In this document: piece by piece, positions 29,093 to 39,027 of the stretch | How positions within the stretch are numbered: position 1 is the first letter of the stretch | Layout: every line of letters begins with the position of its first letter | DNA from: Streptomyces cucumeris | GTDB taxonomy: Bacteria; Actinomycetota; Actinomycetes; Streptomycetales; Streptomycetaceae | Assembly: GCF_024295805.1 (NCBI RefSeq) | Contig: NZ_JANCLX010000007.1 | Span: 247,613-311,612 of the forward strand | Direction of reading: 5' to 3' | DNA length: 64,000 nt | Translations under genes and position numbers: made by a program | Notes under the pieces: generated by a model | Told to the model about the DNA's origin: nothing | The model's database searches: none | Seen by the model: only the letters and a program-made list of their open reading frames with translations

Positions 29093-30040
29093 TCAGATGG
29101 AACGGCCGTCGCCCGCCAGCGCCTTGATGCCCTTGATGATCTTGTCCATATCGCTGAGCGGCGGAGCCTTGTCGCTCACATCGAAGCCGAAGCGCACCAC
29201 GACCATCGTGTCGGGCACGGTGGGCGAGGGGAAGACGACCGACTGGACGTAGCCGTCGTCGCCCTTCTTGGTTTTCACCTTCCAGCGGACGAGGTAGCCC
29301 TTGCCGCCCACGACGTCGACCGCCCCGGCCTTGAGCTGCTTGTGGGAGCTGATCCCGCCGTACGCCTTGCGGTTGCTCTCCTCGTCCTGGCCGTAGGAGT
29401 CCTCCGCGTTCTGCGCGATGTCCTCCTTGGCTATGCCCTTGGCGGTGTCGGCCTTGTAGCCGCTGGCGGTGCGGGAGAAGGCGCCGCCGCGCACGCACTC
29501 GGTGGACGGATCGCCCGGGCAGGGGTAGCGGGAGGTGGTGATCCCGGCGCCGCCTGAGCTGCTGCGCCCCGCCTGCCACCCGGAGAGCACCGGCAGGCTG
29601 ATGCCGTTCACCGGGTCGGGTGCGGTGTCCGGGTCGAAGCTGGGCGTACCGCCGGGGGGCTCGGTGGGCGGCTCCGACGGCGCGCCGCCGCCGTCGTCCT
29701 CCGGGGCGGAGGCGGAAGGGGACGGTTTGGCCTTGGGCCTGCCGTCGTCGTCCCCGCCGTCGCCCAGCAGCACCACACCCCCGATGATCGCGGCGATCAC
29801 GACCCCCACAGCCACCGCGAGCGCGGCGACCTTCGGCCCGCGCCCGCGCCCCGGGAGCCCGCCCGGCTGCCCGGGGACATGGCCGGGCACCGGGGGCGCG
29901 CCGTACGGCATCCCGGGCGCCGCGGCGCCGCCGCGGGTGTACTCGGTCCAGGCCGAGCCGTTCCACCAGCGCTCGATGCCGGGGCCGTTGCCCGCGTCAC
30001 CGGGGTCGGGGTACCAGCCGGGAGGTGTGTTCGTGGTCAC
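29093..30040 (-). CDS. DUF2510 membrane protein, paralogue A
   Basis: The 315-residue protein begins at GTG 30040 with the DUF2510 motif PPGWYPDPGDAGNGPGIERWWNGSAWTEYTR. A Gly/Pro-rich linker, one transmembrane helix (about residues 73-92, VAALAVAVGVVIAAIIGGVVLL) and an acidic Pro-rich spacer follow. The extracytoplasmic domain has VNGISLPVLSGWQAG, two cysteines (YPCPG, TECVRGG), KGYLVRWKVKTKKG and GYVQSVVFPSP. It is a close paralogue of the next gene upstream on the same strand. Function unknown. Confidence 0.8.
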   Translation of the reverse strand: MTTNTPPGWYPDPGDAGNGPGIERWWNGSAWTEYTRGGAAAPGMPYGAPPVPGHVPGQPGGLPGRGRGPKVAALAVAVGVVIAAIIGGVVLLGDGGDDDGRPKAKPSPSASAPEDDGGGAPSEPPTEPPGGTPSFDPDTAPDPVNGISLPVLSGWQAGRSSSGGAGITTSRYPCPGDPSTECVRGGAFSRTASGYKADTAKGIAKEDIAQNAEDSYGQDEESNRKAYGGISSHKQLKAGAVDVVGGKGYLVRWKVKTKKGDDGYVQSVVFPSPTVPDTMVVVRFGFDVSDKAPPLSDMDKIIKGIKALAGDGRSI

Positions 30041-30095
30041 GCGGTCACCTTATGGCCACGAGTCGGCGGCCGTACACCGGGGCGGACCGCCCCCG

Positions 30096-31142
30096 TCAGT
30101 TCAGGGCCTTGATGCCCTGCGTGATCGTGTCCATGTGGGAGAGCGGCGGCGCGGCGGGGTTCTTGTCGATGGCCATGCTGATGACGATCATCTTCTTGGC
30201 CGCGCTCCTGGGGTCCGGCAGGGCGAGGGACTGCACGTATCCGTCGTCGCCCGCCGCGTTGTCCACCTGCCACAGGACCCGATAGCCCTGCCGGCCGGCC
30301 ACGGTGACCGCCTCGGACTTGAGTTCCTTGTGCGACACGATGCCGCCGTAGTTCTCCTTGCTGTAGGCGTCGTCCGCGTTCGTCGGGATGTCCTCCTTGG
30401 CGATGCCCTCCGCCGTCGTGGCCTTGTAGTAGTCGGGGAGGACGGTCAGCGTACGAATGCCCCCGCGCGCACAGGTCTTGCCGGGCTTCTTCGCGCAGGG
30501 GGTCGGAGCGCCCTGGAGCCCCACCCCGTCCTTGACGCCCTGGTACTCCGTCCAGCCGGTGAGGAGGGGCAGGCTGATGTGATTGACCCGGTCCTCGACG
30601 ACCGCCGGATCGTCCGGGCCGCCCCCGGACCGGCCGCCCGGCGGGATACCGGCGGTGCCACCGCCGTTCCCACCGGGCAGCTTGCCCGCCGAGTTCCGCT
30701 TGGCCTTGCGGCCTTTGCCGTCGTCGTCCTGGAACAGCAGCACACCGCCGGCCACCGCCGCGACGAGCACGACTCCGGCGACCACGAGTGCCCCCGTCTT
30801 CGAACCACCGCGCGGCGCACCGCCCGGCTGACCGGAAGCCGGCGCTCCCGGATACCCGGGCAGAGCCCCCGGTACGGGCGCACCGGGGGGAGTCTGCGCC
30901 GCGGAGTACCCCGGGACGGGGGGCTGCCCCGGGGGGCCGGGCGGAGTGGGCGGAGTGGGCGGGCCCTGCACGGGCGGCATGGCGTGCATCGTGGGTGCGT
31001 AGTGCACGGCCTGGGCGTCACCAGGCCCGCCCGGTGCGCCGCGGCGGTCGTCGGTCCAGGCGGACCCGTCCCAATAACGCTCCTGCGTGGGGCCGGAGCC
31101 CTGGTGTTCGGGGTCGGGGTACCAGCCGGGTGGTGTCGTCAT
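30096..31142 (-). CDS. DUF2510 membrane protein, paralogue B
   Basis: The 348-residue protein has the same order as its neighbour at 29093: DUF2510 (TTPPGWYPDPEHQGSG), a longer proline-rich region, one transmembrane helix (about residues 125-145), then an outer domain with VNHISLPLLTGWTEYQG, TPCAKKPGKTCARGG, GRQGYRVLWQVDNAAG and GYVQSLALPDP. The start ATG 31142 places DUF2510 at residue 2; an ATG five codons upstream is possible. The pair arose by tandem duplication. The conserved outer domain suggests a shared extracellular binding role. Confidence 0.8.
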   Translation of the reverse strand: MTTPPGWYPDPEHQGSGPTQERYWDGSAWTDDRRGAPGGPGDAQAVHYAPTMHAMPPVQGPPTPPTPPGPPGQPPVPGYSAAQTPPGAPVPGALPGYPGAPASGQPGGAPRGGSKTGALVVAGVVLVAAVAGGVLLFQDDDGKGRKAKRNSAGKLPGGNGGGTAGIPPGGRSGGGPDDPAVVEDRVNHISLPLLTGWTEYQGVKDGVGLQGAPTPCAKKPGKTCARGGIRTLTVLPDYYKATTAEGIAKEDIPTNADDAYSKENYGGIVSHKELKSEAVTVAGRQGYRVLWQVDNAAGDDGYVQSLALPDPRSAAKKMIVISMAIDKNPAAPPLSHMDTITQGIKALN

Positions 31143-31221
31143 GCTCACGCACACCACCCTATGGCCAGGGCTTTACCCCGAGCGCATCGAACGCGCTTCC
31201 GTCCCGAAGGCCGGACATCTG

Positions 31222-32004
31222 TCACACGGGTGTGACGTACGCGCCCGCGATACCGCCGTCCACCAGGAACTCCGCCGCGTTGACGAACGAGGAGTCGTCG
31301 CTGGCGAGGAAGGCCACCGCGGCGGCCATCTCCTCCGGTTCGGCGAACCGGCCCACCGGGACGTGCACCAGACGGCGCGCGGCCCGCTCCGGGTCCTTGG
31401 CGAACAGCTCCTTCAGCAGCGGGGTGTTGACCGGCCCCGGGCACAGGGCGTTGACCCGGATGCCCTCACGCGCGAACTGCACGCCCAGTTCGCGGGACAT
31501 CGCCAGCACTCCGCCCTTGGACGCGGTGTAGCTGATCTGCGAGGTCGCGGCGCCCATCACGGCCACGAAGGAGGCGGTGTTGATGATGGAGCCCCGGCCC
31601 TGCCGCTGCATGTACGGCAGCGCCGCCTTGCAGCACAGGTAGACGGAGGTGAGGTTGACCTCCTGGACCCGCTTCCAGGCGTCCAGCCCGGTGGTGAGGA
31701 TCGAGTCGTCGTCGGGGGGCGAGATGCCCGCGTTGTTGAAGGCCACGTCGACCGAGCCGTAGGTGTCGTACGCGGTCTTGAACAGCGCCTCCACCTCCTC
31801 CTGGTCGGTCACGTCCACGCGGGCGTAGAGCCCGCCGACCTCGTCGGCCGCGGCCTTGCCCGCGGCTTCGTCGATATCGGCGCAGACCACGTTGGCGCCC
31901 TCGGAGGCGAGGCGGCGGGCGGTGGCCAGGCCGATGCCGCTGCCCGCTCCGGTGATGACGGCGGTACGGCCGACCAGTCGGCGGCACACGGGGGTCTCGG
32001 TCAC
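31222..32004 (-). CDS. SDR oxidoreductase of the gamma-glutamylation operon
   Basis: The 260-residue classical SDR has TGAGSGIG (cofactor loop, residues 15-22), NNAG (about 91-94), the catalytic Tyr-x-x-x-Lys in SYTASKGG and a C-terminal VDGGIAGAYVTPV. It begins with GTG one base after the aldehyde dehydrogenase stop. Its placement after glutamylating and aldehyde-oxidising genes suggests that it oxidises an alcohol, such as the hydroxyl of gamma-glutamylethanolamide, to the aldehyde, but this is inference. It could also be a generic 3-oxoacyl reductase-like SDR. Confidence 0.88.
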   Translation of the reverse strand: MTETPVCRRLVGRTAVITGAGSGIGLATARRLASEGANVVCADIDEAAGKAAADEVGGLYARVDVTDQEEVEALFKTAYDTYGSVDVAFNNAGISPPDDDSILTTGLDAWKRVQEVNLTSVYLCCKAALPYMQRQGRGSIINTASFVAVMGAATSQISYTASKGGVLAMSRELGVQFAREGIRVNALCPGPVNTPLLKELFAKDPERAARRLVHVPVGRFAEPEEMAAAVAFLASDDSSFVNAAEFLVDGGIAGAYVTPV

Positions 32005-32005
32005 G

Positions 32006-33388
32006 TCACTGCTCCTCGGTGCTGATGAAGACGTTCTTGGTCTCGGTGAAGGCGGTCAGGGCGTCGGGGCCCAGCTCCCGGCCGAGGCCGGACTGCTTGT
32101 AGCCGCCGAAGGGGGTCGAATAGCGCACGCTGCTGTGCGAGTTGACGGAGAGGTTCCCGGCGGCCACGGCGCGCGAGACCCGCAGTGCGCGGCCGACGTC
32201 CCGGGTCCAGATCGAACCGGACAGGCCGTAGTCGGTGGCGTTCGCCAGCCGTACGGCGTCGGCCTCGTCCTCGAAGGGGAGCACCACGGCCACCGGGCCG
32301 AAGATCTCCTCGACGGCGGTGCGGTCCTGCGGGCCGGTGGCCTCCAGGACGGTCGCCGGGTACCAGAAGCCCTTGCCCCGGGGAGCCTCACCGCGGATCG
32401 CGGCGGGCGCGTCCTCGGGGACGTAGGAGCGCACCCGCTCCCGCTGGGCGGCCGAGATCAGCGGGCCCATCGCGGTGGCCGGATCGGCCGGGTCGCCGAC
32501 CGCGAACGAGGTCACGGCGGGCTCCAGCAGCTCCATGAACCGGTCGTAGACGCTCCGCTGGACCAGGATCCGGCTGCGCGCGCAGCAGTCCTGTCCGGTG
32601 TTGTCGAGGAACGACCCCGGGGCCGAGCGGGCGGCCAGCTCGACATCGGCGTCGGCGAAGACGATATTGGGGCTCTTGCCGCCGAGTTCGAGCGTCACCC
32701 GCTTCACCCCGGCCGCGCAGCGGGCCATGATCTCCTTGCCGACGCCGGTCGACCCGGTGAACACGACCTTGGCCACGCCGGGGTGCTCGACCAGCGCCGT
32801 GCCCGCCACCGGACCGGCGCCGGGCAGCACCTGGAACAGCCCCTCCGGAAGCCCGGCCTCCAGGGCGAGTTCGGCCAGCCGCAGCGCGGTGAGCGGAGTG
32901 GTCTCGGCCGGCTTGAGCAGGACGGCGTTGCCCGCGGCGAGCGCGGGCGCGGTGCCCCACGCGGCGATCGGCATCGGGAAGTTCCACGGCGCGATCACGG
33001 CGACCACGCCGAGCGGTTCATGGAAGGTGACGTTCAGGCCACCGGCGACCGGGATCTGGCTCCCGGTCAGCCGCTCCGCCCCGCCGGCCGCGTAGTCCAG
33101 CAGATCGCGGACGTTGCCCGCCTCCCAGCGGGCGTTGCCGATCGGATGGCCCGCCTCGCGGACCTCCAGTGCGGCCAGTTCCTCGATGTGGTCGTCGACG
33201 ACGGCGGCGAAGCGGCGCAGCAGCCGGGCCCGGTCGGCGGGCGCGGCCGCGGACCAGCCGTGCTGGGCCGTGGTGGCGCGCGCGACGGCGGCGTCCACAT
33301 CGGCCGCGGAGGCCGCCGGGACGGTGGCGATGACCTCCTCGGTCGCCGGGTTGAGTACGTGATGCTCGTGCGGGTGGTCGTTGGTCAC
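32006..33388 (-). CDS. Aldehyde dehydrogenase of the gamma-glutamylation operon
   Basis: The 460-residue ALDH has the NAD-binding PWNFPM and FTGSTGVGK motifs, the catalytic Glu in LELGGKSP and the catalytic Cys in NTGQDCCARS. The C-terminal signature SVRYSTPFGGYKQSGLGRELG is intact. It starts at GTG 33388, 11 bp after glnA, and touches the SDR. Homologues of this kind in glutamylation pathways (PuuC-like) oxidise a gamma-glutamyl-amino aldehyde to the acid. Substrate assignment rests on the neighbourhood. Confidence 0.93.
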   Translation of the reverse strand: MTNDHPHEHHVLNPATEEVIATVPAASAADVDAAVARATTAQHGWSAAAPADRARLLRRFAAVVDDHIEELAALEVREAGHPIGNARWEAGNVRDLLDYAAGGAERLTGSQIPVAGGLNVTFHEPLGVVAVIAPWNFPMPIAAWGTAPALAAGNAVLLKPAETTPLTALRLAELALEAGLPEGLFQVLPGAGPVAGTALVEHPGVAKVVFTGSTGVGKEIMARCAAGVKRVTLELGGKSPNIVFADADVELAARSAPGSFLDNTGQDCCARSRILVQRSVYDRFMELLEPAVTSFAVGDPADPATAMGPLISAAQRERVRSYVPEDAPAAIRGEAPRGKGFWYPATVLEATGPQDRTAVEEIFGPVAVVLPFEDEADAVRLANATDYGLSGSIWTRDVGRALRVSRAVAAGNLSVNSHSSVRYSTPFGGYKQSGLGRELGPDALTAFTETKNVFISTEEQ

Positions 33389-33399
33389 CTGATGGTTCC

Positions 33400-34767
33400 T
33401 CACATGCGCTCGAAGGACCGGAACCGCTCCCAGTCCGTGACGGCGGTGTCGTAGGCGTCCAGTTCGACGCGGGCCATGTTGAGGTAGTGCTCCACCACCT
33501 CGTCGCCGAAGGCGGCCCGCGCGATGGGGCTGGCCTCCCACAGCTCGGCGGCGTCGCGCAGCGTGGTCGGCACATGCTCGGCGTCGCCGTTGTAGGCGTT
33601 GCCGGTACAGACCTCGGGCAGCTCCAGCTCGTTCTCGATGCCGTGGAGTCCGGCCGCCACCATGCCCGCGACCGCGAGATACGGATTGACGTCACCGCCG
33701 GGGAGGCGGTTCTCCAGCCGGTGGCCGTGGCCATGGCCGATGATCCGCAGCGCGCAGGTGCGGTTGTCCGGGCCCCAGGCGACGGCGGTCGGCGCGAACG
33801 AACCGGGCCGGAACCGCTTATAGGAGTTGATGTTGGGGGCGTAGAGCAGGGTGAAGTCCCGCATGGCGGCGAGCTGCCCGGCCAGGAAGTGGCGCATGGT
33901 CTTCGACATGCCGTACTCACCCGCGTCGTCGGCGAGCACCGGTGCCCCGGACTCATCGCGCAGCGAGAGATGGATATGGCATGAATTGCCCTCGCGCTCA
34001 TCCCACTTGGCCATGAAGGTGAGCGCGTTGCCCTGCTGCGCGGCGATCTCCTTGGCGCCCGTCTTGTAGATGACGTGCTGGTCACAGGTGGTCAGAGCGT
34101 CGTCGTAACGGAAGGCGATCTCATGCTGGCCGTAGTTGCACTCGCCCTTGGCCGACTCGACGATCATCCCGGCCGCACCCATCTCATTGCGGATGCGGCG
34201 CAGCAGGGGCTCGACCCGGCCGGTGCCGAGGACGGAGTAGTCGACGTTGTACTGGTTGGCGGGGGTGAGCCCGCGGTACCCGGAGTTCCATGCCTCTTCG
34301 TAGGTGTCCTTGAAGACCATGAACTCCAGCTCGGTGCCCGCGTAGGCGGTCCAGCCGCGCTCGCCCAGCCGGTCGAGCTGCCGCCGCAGTATCTGGCGCG
34401 GGGAGGCCACCACGGGTGAGCCGTCGTGCCAGCCGAGGTCGGCGATCATCAGCGCGGTGCCGGGGTTCCAGGGAGTGTGGCGCAGCGTGGCGTGGTCGCC
34501 GCGCATGGCGAAGTCGCCGTAGCCGCGCTCCCAGGAGGACATCGCGAAACCGTCGACCGTGTTCATATCGGTGTCGACGGCGAGAAGGTAGTTACAGCCC
34601 TCGGTGCCGTGATCGAGGACGTCGTCCAGGAAGAAGCGGGCGGCGAACCGCTTGCCCTGCAGCCTTCCCTGCATATCGGTGAAGGCCAGGACGACGGTGT
34701 CGATCTCCCCGGCGTTCACGAGTCTGGTCAGTTCATCGACCGAGAGCGGGGATTTGCGGTCTGCCAC
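33400..34767 (-). CDS. glnA4: GlnA4-like gamma-glutamyl-amine synthetase (glutamine synthetase family)
   Basis: The 455-residue protein has the glutamine-synthetase beta-grasp and catalytic domains, with conserved ELEFMVFKD, ESAKGECNYGQHEI, NSCHIHLSLRDESG and PTAVAWGPDNRTCALRI. It resembles S. coelicolor GlnA4, reported as gamma-glutamylethanolamide synthetase, rather than ammonia-using GlnA. The Asp/Glu positions that bind ammonium in true GS are altered in such enzymes; I cannot model this here. AGGAGG sits six bases before GTG 34767. It is the first gene of an operon with ALDH and SDR, divergent from a FadR-type regulator. Confidence 0.85.
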   Translation of the reverse strand: MADRKSPLSVDELTRLVNAGEIDTVVLAFTDMQGRLQGKRFAARFFLDDVLDHGTEGCNYLLAVDTDMNTVDGFAMSSWERGYGDFAMRGDHATLRHTPWNPGTALMIADLGWHDGSPVVASPRQILRRQLDRLGERGWTAYAGTELEFMVFKDTYEEAWNSGYRGLTPANQYNVDYSVLGTGRVEPLLRRIRNEMGAAGMIVESAKGECNYGQHEIAFRYDDALTTCDQHVIYKTGAKEIAAQQGNALTFMAKWDEREGNSCHIHLSLRDESGAPVLADDAGEYGMSKTMRHFLAGQLAAMRDFTLLYAPNINSYKRFRPGSFAPTAVAWGPDNRTCALRIIGHGHGHRLENRLPGGDVNPYLAVAGMVAAGLHGIENELELPEVCTGNAYNGDAEHVPTTLRDAAELWEASPIARAAFGDEVVEHYLNMARVELDAYDTAVTDWERFRSFERM

Positions 34768-34854
34768 GGTGGTCCTCCTGCGAAGATTGCAGCGCCGGAA
34801 GGCCATAAGGTAATACCGCAGACCATTGATTGGGAAGTAGGTGCGGAAGGTTCG
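34768..34854. promoter_or_regulatory. Divergent glnA4/regulator promoter with a GGTAATACC palindrome
   Basis: The 87-bp gap contains GGTAATACC (34809-34817), a perfect 9-bp palindrome with the GGT-n3-ACC core typical of FadR-subfamily GntR operators. It is a good candidate autoregulatory site. Confidence 0.45.
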
Positions 34855-35619
34855 ATGAGCGACAGCCAGAGCGGGGACGGCGAGGTCACGTCGGGCGACC
34901 GGATCGGTGACCGGCTGGCCCCGGTACTGCGCCCGGTGCGCGCCGGGAACGGCTTCGAGGAAGCACTCGAGCAGATACTCCAGGTGCTCCGGCTGGGGCT
35001 GGTCCCGCACGGCGGGCGGCTCCCGGCCGAGCGGGAGCTGGCGGACCGGCTGCGGATCAGCCGGGTGACCCTGCGCGAGGTGCTCAAGGTGCTCCAGGAC
35101 CAGGGGCTGGTGGAGAGCCGCCGCGGGCGGTACGGCGGCACCTTCGTCCGGGCGCGGCCCGAGCCCGCCGCGGGCGGCGAGGACGAGCTGCGGCGCCGCG
35201 TCGAGGCGGTGGACCTGGAGGACACCCTGCGCTTCCGGGAGGTGCTGGAGGTCGGCGCGGCCGGGCTGTGCGCCGCGCACGGACTGGACGACGCGCAGGT
35301 CACGCGGTTGCGGGCGGCTCTGGACGCCACCCGGGACGCGCCGCTGGGCGACTACCGGCGGCTGGACACGATGCTGCACCTGACCCTGGCGGAGCTGGCG
35401 GGCTCCCCCACGCTGGCCGCCCAGTACGCGGCGGTGCGGGCGTCGGTGAATGATCTGCTGGATTGCATTCCGCTTCTGGTGCGCAATCTGGAACACTCGC
35501 AGGCCCAGCACACCGCGCTGGTCGAGGCGGTGCTCGACGGGGACGCGGAGGGCGCGCGCGAGGTGATGCGCGAGCACTGCGAGGGCACGGCGTCGCTGCT
35601 GCGCGGTTTCCTCGTCTAG
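34855..35619 (+). CDS. FadR-subfamily GntR transcriptional regulator
   Basis: The 254-residue protein has a winged HTH (about residues 40-105, GRLPAERELADRLRISRVTLREVLKVL then SRRGRYGGTFV) and an all-helical FCD ligand-binding domain with the metal-ligand pattern of Asp (LDTMLHLTLAELAG) and His residues (HSQAQHTALVEAVLDGD). The repressor is probably induced by an amine or a glutamylated intermediate. It is placed divergently between glnA4 and the permease. ATG 34855 has GGAAGG upstream. Confidence 0.88.
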   Translation: MSDSQSGDGEVTSGDRIGDRLAPVLRPVRAGNGFEEALEQILQVLRLGLVPHGGRLPAERELADRLRISRVTLREVLKVLQDQGLVESRRGRYGGTFVRARPEPAAGGEDELRRRVEAVDLEDTLRFREVLEVGAAGLCAAHGLDDAQVTRLRAALDATRDAPLGDYRRLDTMLHLTLAELAGSPTLAAQYAAVRASVNDLLDCIPLLVRNLEHSQAQHTALVEAVLDGDAEGAREVMREHCEGTASLLRGFLV

Positions 35620-35712
35620 CGCGGCCCCGTCCGGCGCGGCCCCGCGGCCCCTCCCCGGGAACCTCATTAACGATCCTTTTACTCAGAGGGCTTGCGCATC
35701 GCCCCAGGGCAG

Positions 35713-35738
35713 ACAAAGGTATGGCCCCACACCTTTGC
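35713..35738. promoter_or_regulatory. Inverted repeat upstream of the permease, candidate GntR operator
   Basis: CAAAGGT (35714-35720) and ACCTTTG (35731-35737) form 7-bp arms around a 10-bp centre, 30 bp before the permease ATG. The arms share the GGT/ACC core with the site at 34809, but the centre is longer. Confidence 0.4.
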
Positions 35739-35767
35739 CACCCCCTCGTGTGGAGCAGGAGCACCCC

Positions 35768-37243
<1,476 letters not shown>

Positions 37244-37250
37244 GCGGGCA

Positions 37251-37292
37251 CGACCGAGAGAAAGCGACCGAGAGAAAGCGACCGAGAAAGAG
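37251..37292 (+). repeat. Three 14-bp tandem repeats immediately before the amidotransferase gene
   Basis: Copies of CGACCGAGAGAAAG start at 37251, 37265 and 37279, the last slightly altered and merging into the GAAAGAGG ribosome site. The spacer between permease and amidotransferase therefore consists of a purine-rich repeat that could change ribosome access by copy-number variation. Confidence 0.75.
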
Positions 37293-37293
37293 G

Positions 37294-37992
37294 ATGTCCC
37301 CGTTGTCCAAGCCCCTGATCGGCATCAGCACCTATCTGGAGTCCTCGGCCCGCTGGGGTGTGTGGGACCTCCCGGCGGCACTGCTGCCCGTCGGCTACCA
37401 CCGGCTGGTGCAGCAGGCGGGCGGACTCGCCGCGATGCTGCCGCCCGACGAGGACCCGGAGGCGGCGGCCCGCGTCGTCTCCCGCCTCGACGGGCTGGTG
37501 ATCTCCGGCGGGCCGGATGTGGAACCGGTGCGCTACGGCGCCGAACCCCATGAGCGCACCGGCCCGCCAGCGCGGGAGCGCGACACCTGGGAGCTGGCGC
37601 TGATCGAGGCCGCCCTCGCCGCGGGCACCCCGCTGCTGGGCATCTGCCGTGGCCACCAGCTGCTGAACGTGGCGCTCGGCGGCACGCTGATCCAGCACCT
37701 GGACGGCCACGCGGGGGCACCCGGGGTCTTCGAACGCCATCTGGTGCAGCCGGTGCCGGGGACACTGCTCGGCGAGGTACTGCCGGAGCCGCTGTCGGTG
37801 CCGACCTTCCACCACCAGGCGGTGGACGAACTGGGCAAGGGCCTGGTGGCCTCGGCGTACGCGGCGGACGACGGCATGATCGAGGCCGCCGAGCTCCCCG
37901 GGGCCGACCGGTTCGTCCTCGGGGTGCAGTGGCATCCGGAGGCGGGCGACGACCTGCGGGTCATGCAGGCGCTGGTCGCGGCGGCCCGGTGA
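37294..37992 (+). CDS. Gamma-glutamyl hydrolase, class I glutamine amidotransferase (PuuD-like)
   Basis: The 232-residue protein has the nucleophile Cys in LLGICRGHQLLNVALGG (about residue 113), the catalytic His in GVQWHPE (about 215) and the FHHQAVD motif specific to gamma-glutamyl-GABA hydrolases. It would cut the gamma-glutamyl bond of the oxidised product and release glutamate, completing the pathway opened by the GlnA4-like enzyme. It follows the permease by 50 bp, probably in one transcript. Confidence 0.9.
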   Translation: MSPLSKPLIGISTYLESSARWGVWDLPAALLPVGYHRLVQQAGGLAAMLPPDEDPEAAARVVSRLDGLVISGGPDVEPVRYGAEPHERTGPPARERDTWELALIEAALAAGTPLLGICRGHQLLNVALGGTLIQHLDGHAGAPGVFERHLVQPVPGTLLGEVLPEPLSVPTFHHQAVDELGKGLVASAYAADDGMIEAAELPGADRFVLGVQWHPEAGDDLRVMQALVAAAR

Positions 37993-38010
37993 ACCGGGGC
38001 ATTCGCCCGT

Positions 38011-38056
38011 CTGTTCTGCCGGTGGGCCCCTCACGAGGGGCCCACCGGCAGAACAG
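38011..38056. terminator. Strong bidirectional terminator
   Basis: A perfect 21-bp stem (38011-38031 with 38036-38056) and CACG loop lies exactly between the convergent amidotransferase (ends 37992) and chitosanase (ends 38060) genes. Confidence 0.9.
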
Positions 38057-38059
38057 GAC

Positions 38060-38923
38060 CTAGGAGTTGACCTCGTAGGGGTCGCCGTAGACGCTCCACT
38101 TCAGCGGCGGCGCCAGATCGAAGTTCCGCTCGTCGAGGAACTTCCGCTGCGCGGTGTCCACCCGGCTGGTGTCGCTGTGGGCCTCCTCGGCCCGCATGGC
38201 CTCCTTGCGGGCGTCGAGGAAGGCATGGAGGTACGTGGCCTCGTCGCCGCCCTGGGCCGGGGTCCTGGCCTGGCGCATCGCGGCCTTGCGGATACCGCCG
38301 AAGCTGTGGGCGCCGTCGCCGGGGCCGTGCATCACCGTGGCGTCGTAGTAGATGAACTGGCCGAGCGCGCCGATGCCGTCGTCCTTGCCCCGCTGGACCG
38401 AGGGGGTGAAGTAGACGCGGTCGCGCTCGTGTTCCTGGGCGTCACGGAACACTTCGTCGGCGGCGGCCTTCTTCCAGTCCCAGGTGAAACCGGGGTCCAG
38501 ACCGTCGTGGGAGTCGCTTCCGTCGACCTCGCGCAGCGCGGGCAGGTACGTCGCCAGGACGTTGTCCGGCTTGCGCAGGGTGTAGTACTCAACGAGGTCG
38601 AGCATGTCGCCGGTGCCGGAGCAGAAGCCGATGAGGCCGCCGGTGTAGCCGCGGCCGTCGTCGATGTCCTCGATGTAGCCGAACTGGGCACGCCAGTCCA
38701 GGGAGGAGTTCTCGGCACTGGAGACCAGCTTCATGGCGATCTCCTTCCTGGCCGGGTCGTCCAGCCCGACCGCGGACGTGGCACCGGCCTTGTGGGCGGA
38801 GTGGTGCCCACGGGCGGCGGGCGGCTTGCCGGACTCCGGCCCGGATCCGCAACCGGTGAGGACGAGGGCCACCGGTACCGCCACGGCCGCTGCCGCGGCG
38901 GCGAGGCCGATGCGCTGGGACAT
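38060..38923 (-). CDS. csn: Secreted GH46 chitosanase (lipoprotein-like leader)
   Basis: The 287-residue protein has a hydrophobic leader with a lipobox-like VLTGC (Cys25), a spacer, then the GH46 domain. The catalytic acid Glu71 is in SSAENSSLDW and the base Asp89 in EDIDDGRGYTGG, exactly the E-x17-D spacing of Streptomyces sp. N174 chitosanase. GLIGFCSGTGDMLDLV and a C-terminal PPLKWSVYGDPYEV complete the match. It cleaves beta-1,4-glucosamine chains. The lipobox suggests a surface-anchored rather than free enzyme, which is unusual for this family. Confidence 0.93.
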   Translation of the reverse strand: MSQRIGLAAAAAAVAVPVALVLTGCGSGPESGKPPAARGHHSAHKAGATSAVGLDDPARKEIAMKLVSSAENSSLDWRAQFGYIEDIDDGRGYTGGLIGFCSGTGDMLDLVEYYTLRKPDNVLATYLPALREVDGSDSHDGLDPGFTWDWKKAAADEVFRDAQEHERDRVYFTPSVQRGKDDGIGALGQFIYYDATVMHGPGDGAHSFGGIRKAAMRQARTPAQGGDEATYLHAFLDARKEAMRAEEAHSDTSRVDTAQRKFLDERNFDLAPPLKWSVYGDPYEVNS

Positions 38924-38967
38924 GAGGACTCCGTTCCGTTCCCTGACGACCGGGGGTGGGACGTACG

Positions 38968-39003
38968 AGGGCCCGTTGCGGTCGCATCACCGCAACGGGC
39001 CCT
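38968..39003. terminator. Terminator of the metallo-hydrolase gene
   Basis: A perfect 15-bp stem (38968-38982 with 38989-39003) with a 6-base loop lies 25 bp past the stop of the minus-strand gene ending at 39028 and upstream of the chitosanase promoter. Confidence 0.85.
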
Positions 39004-39027
39004 GTCGCTACAGGAATTGGGCGCAGG

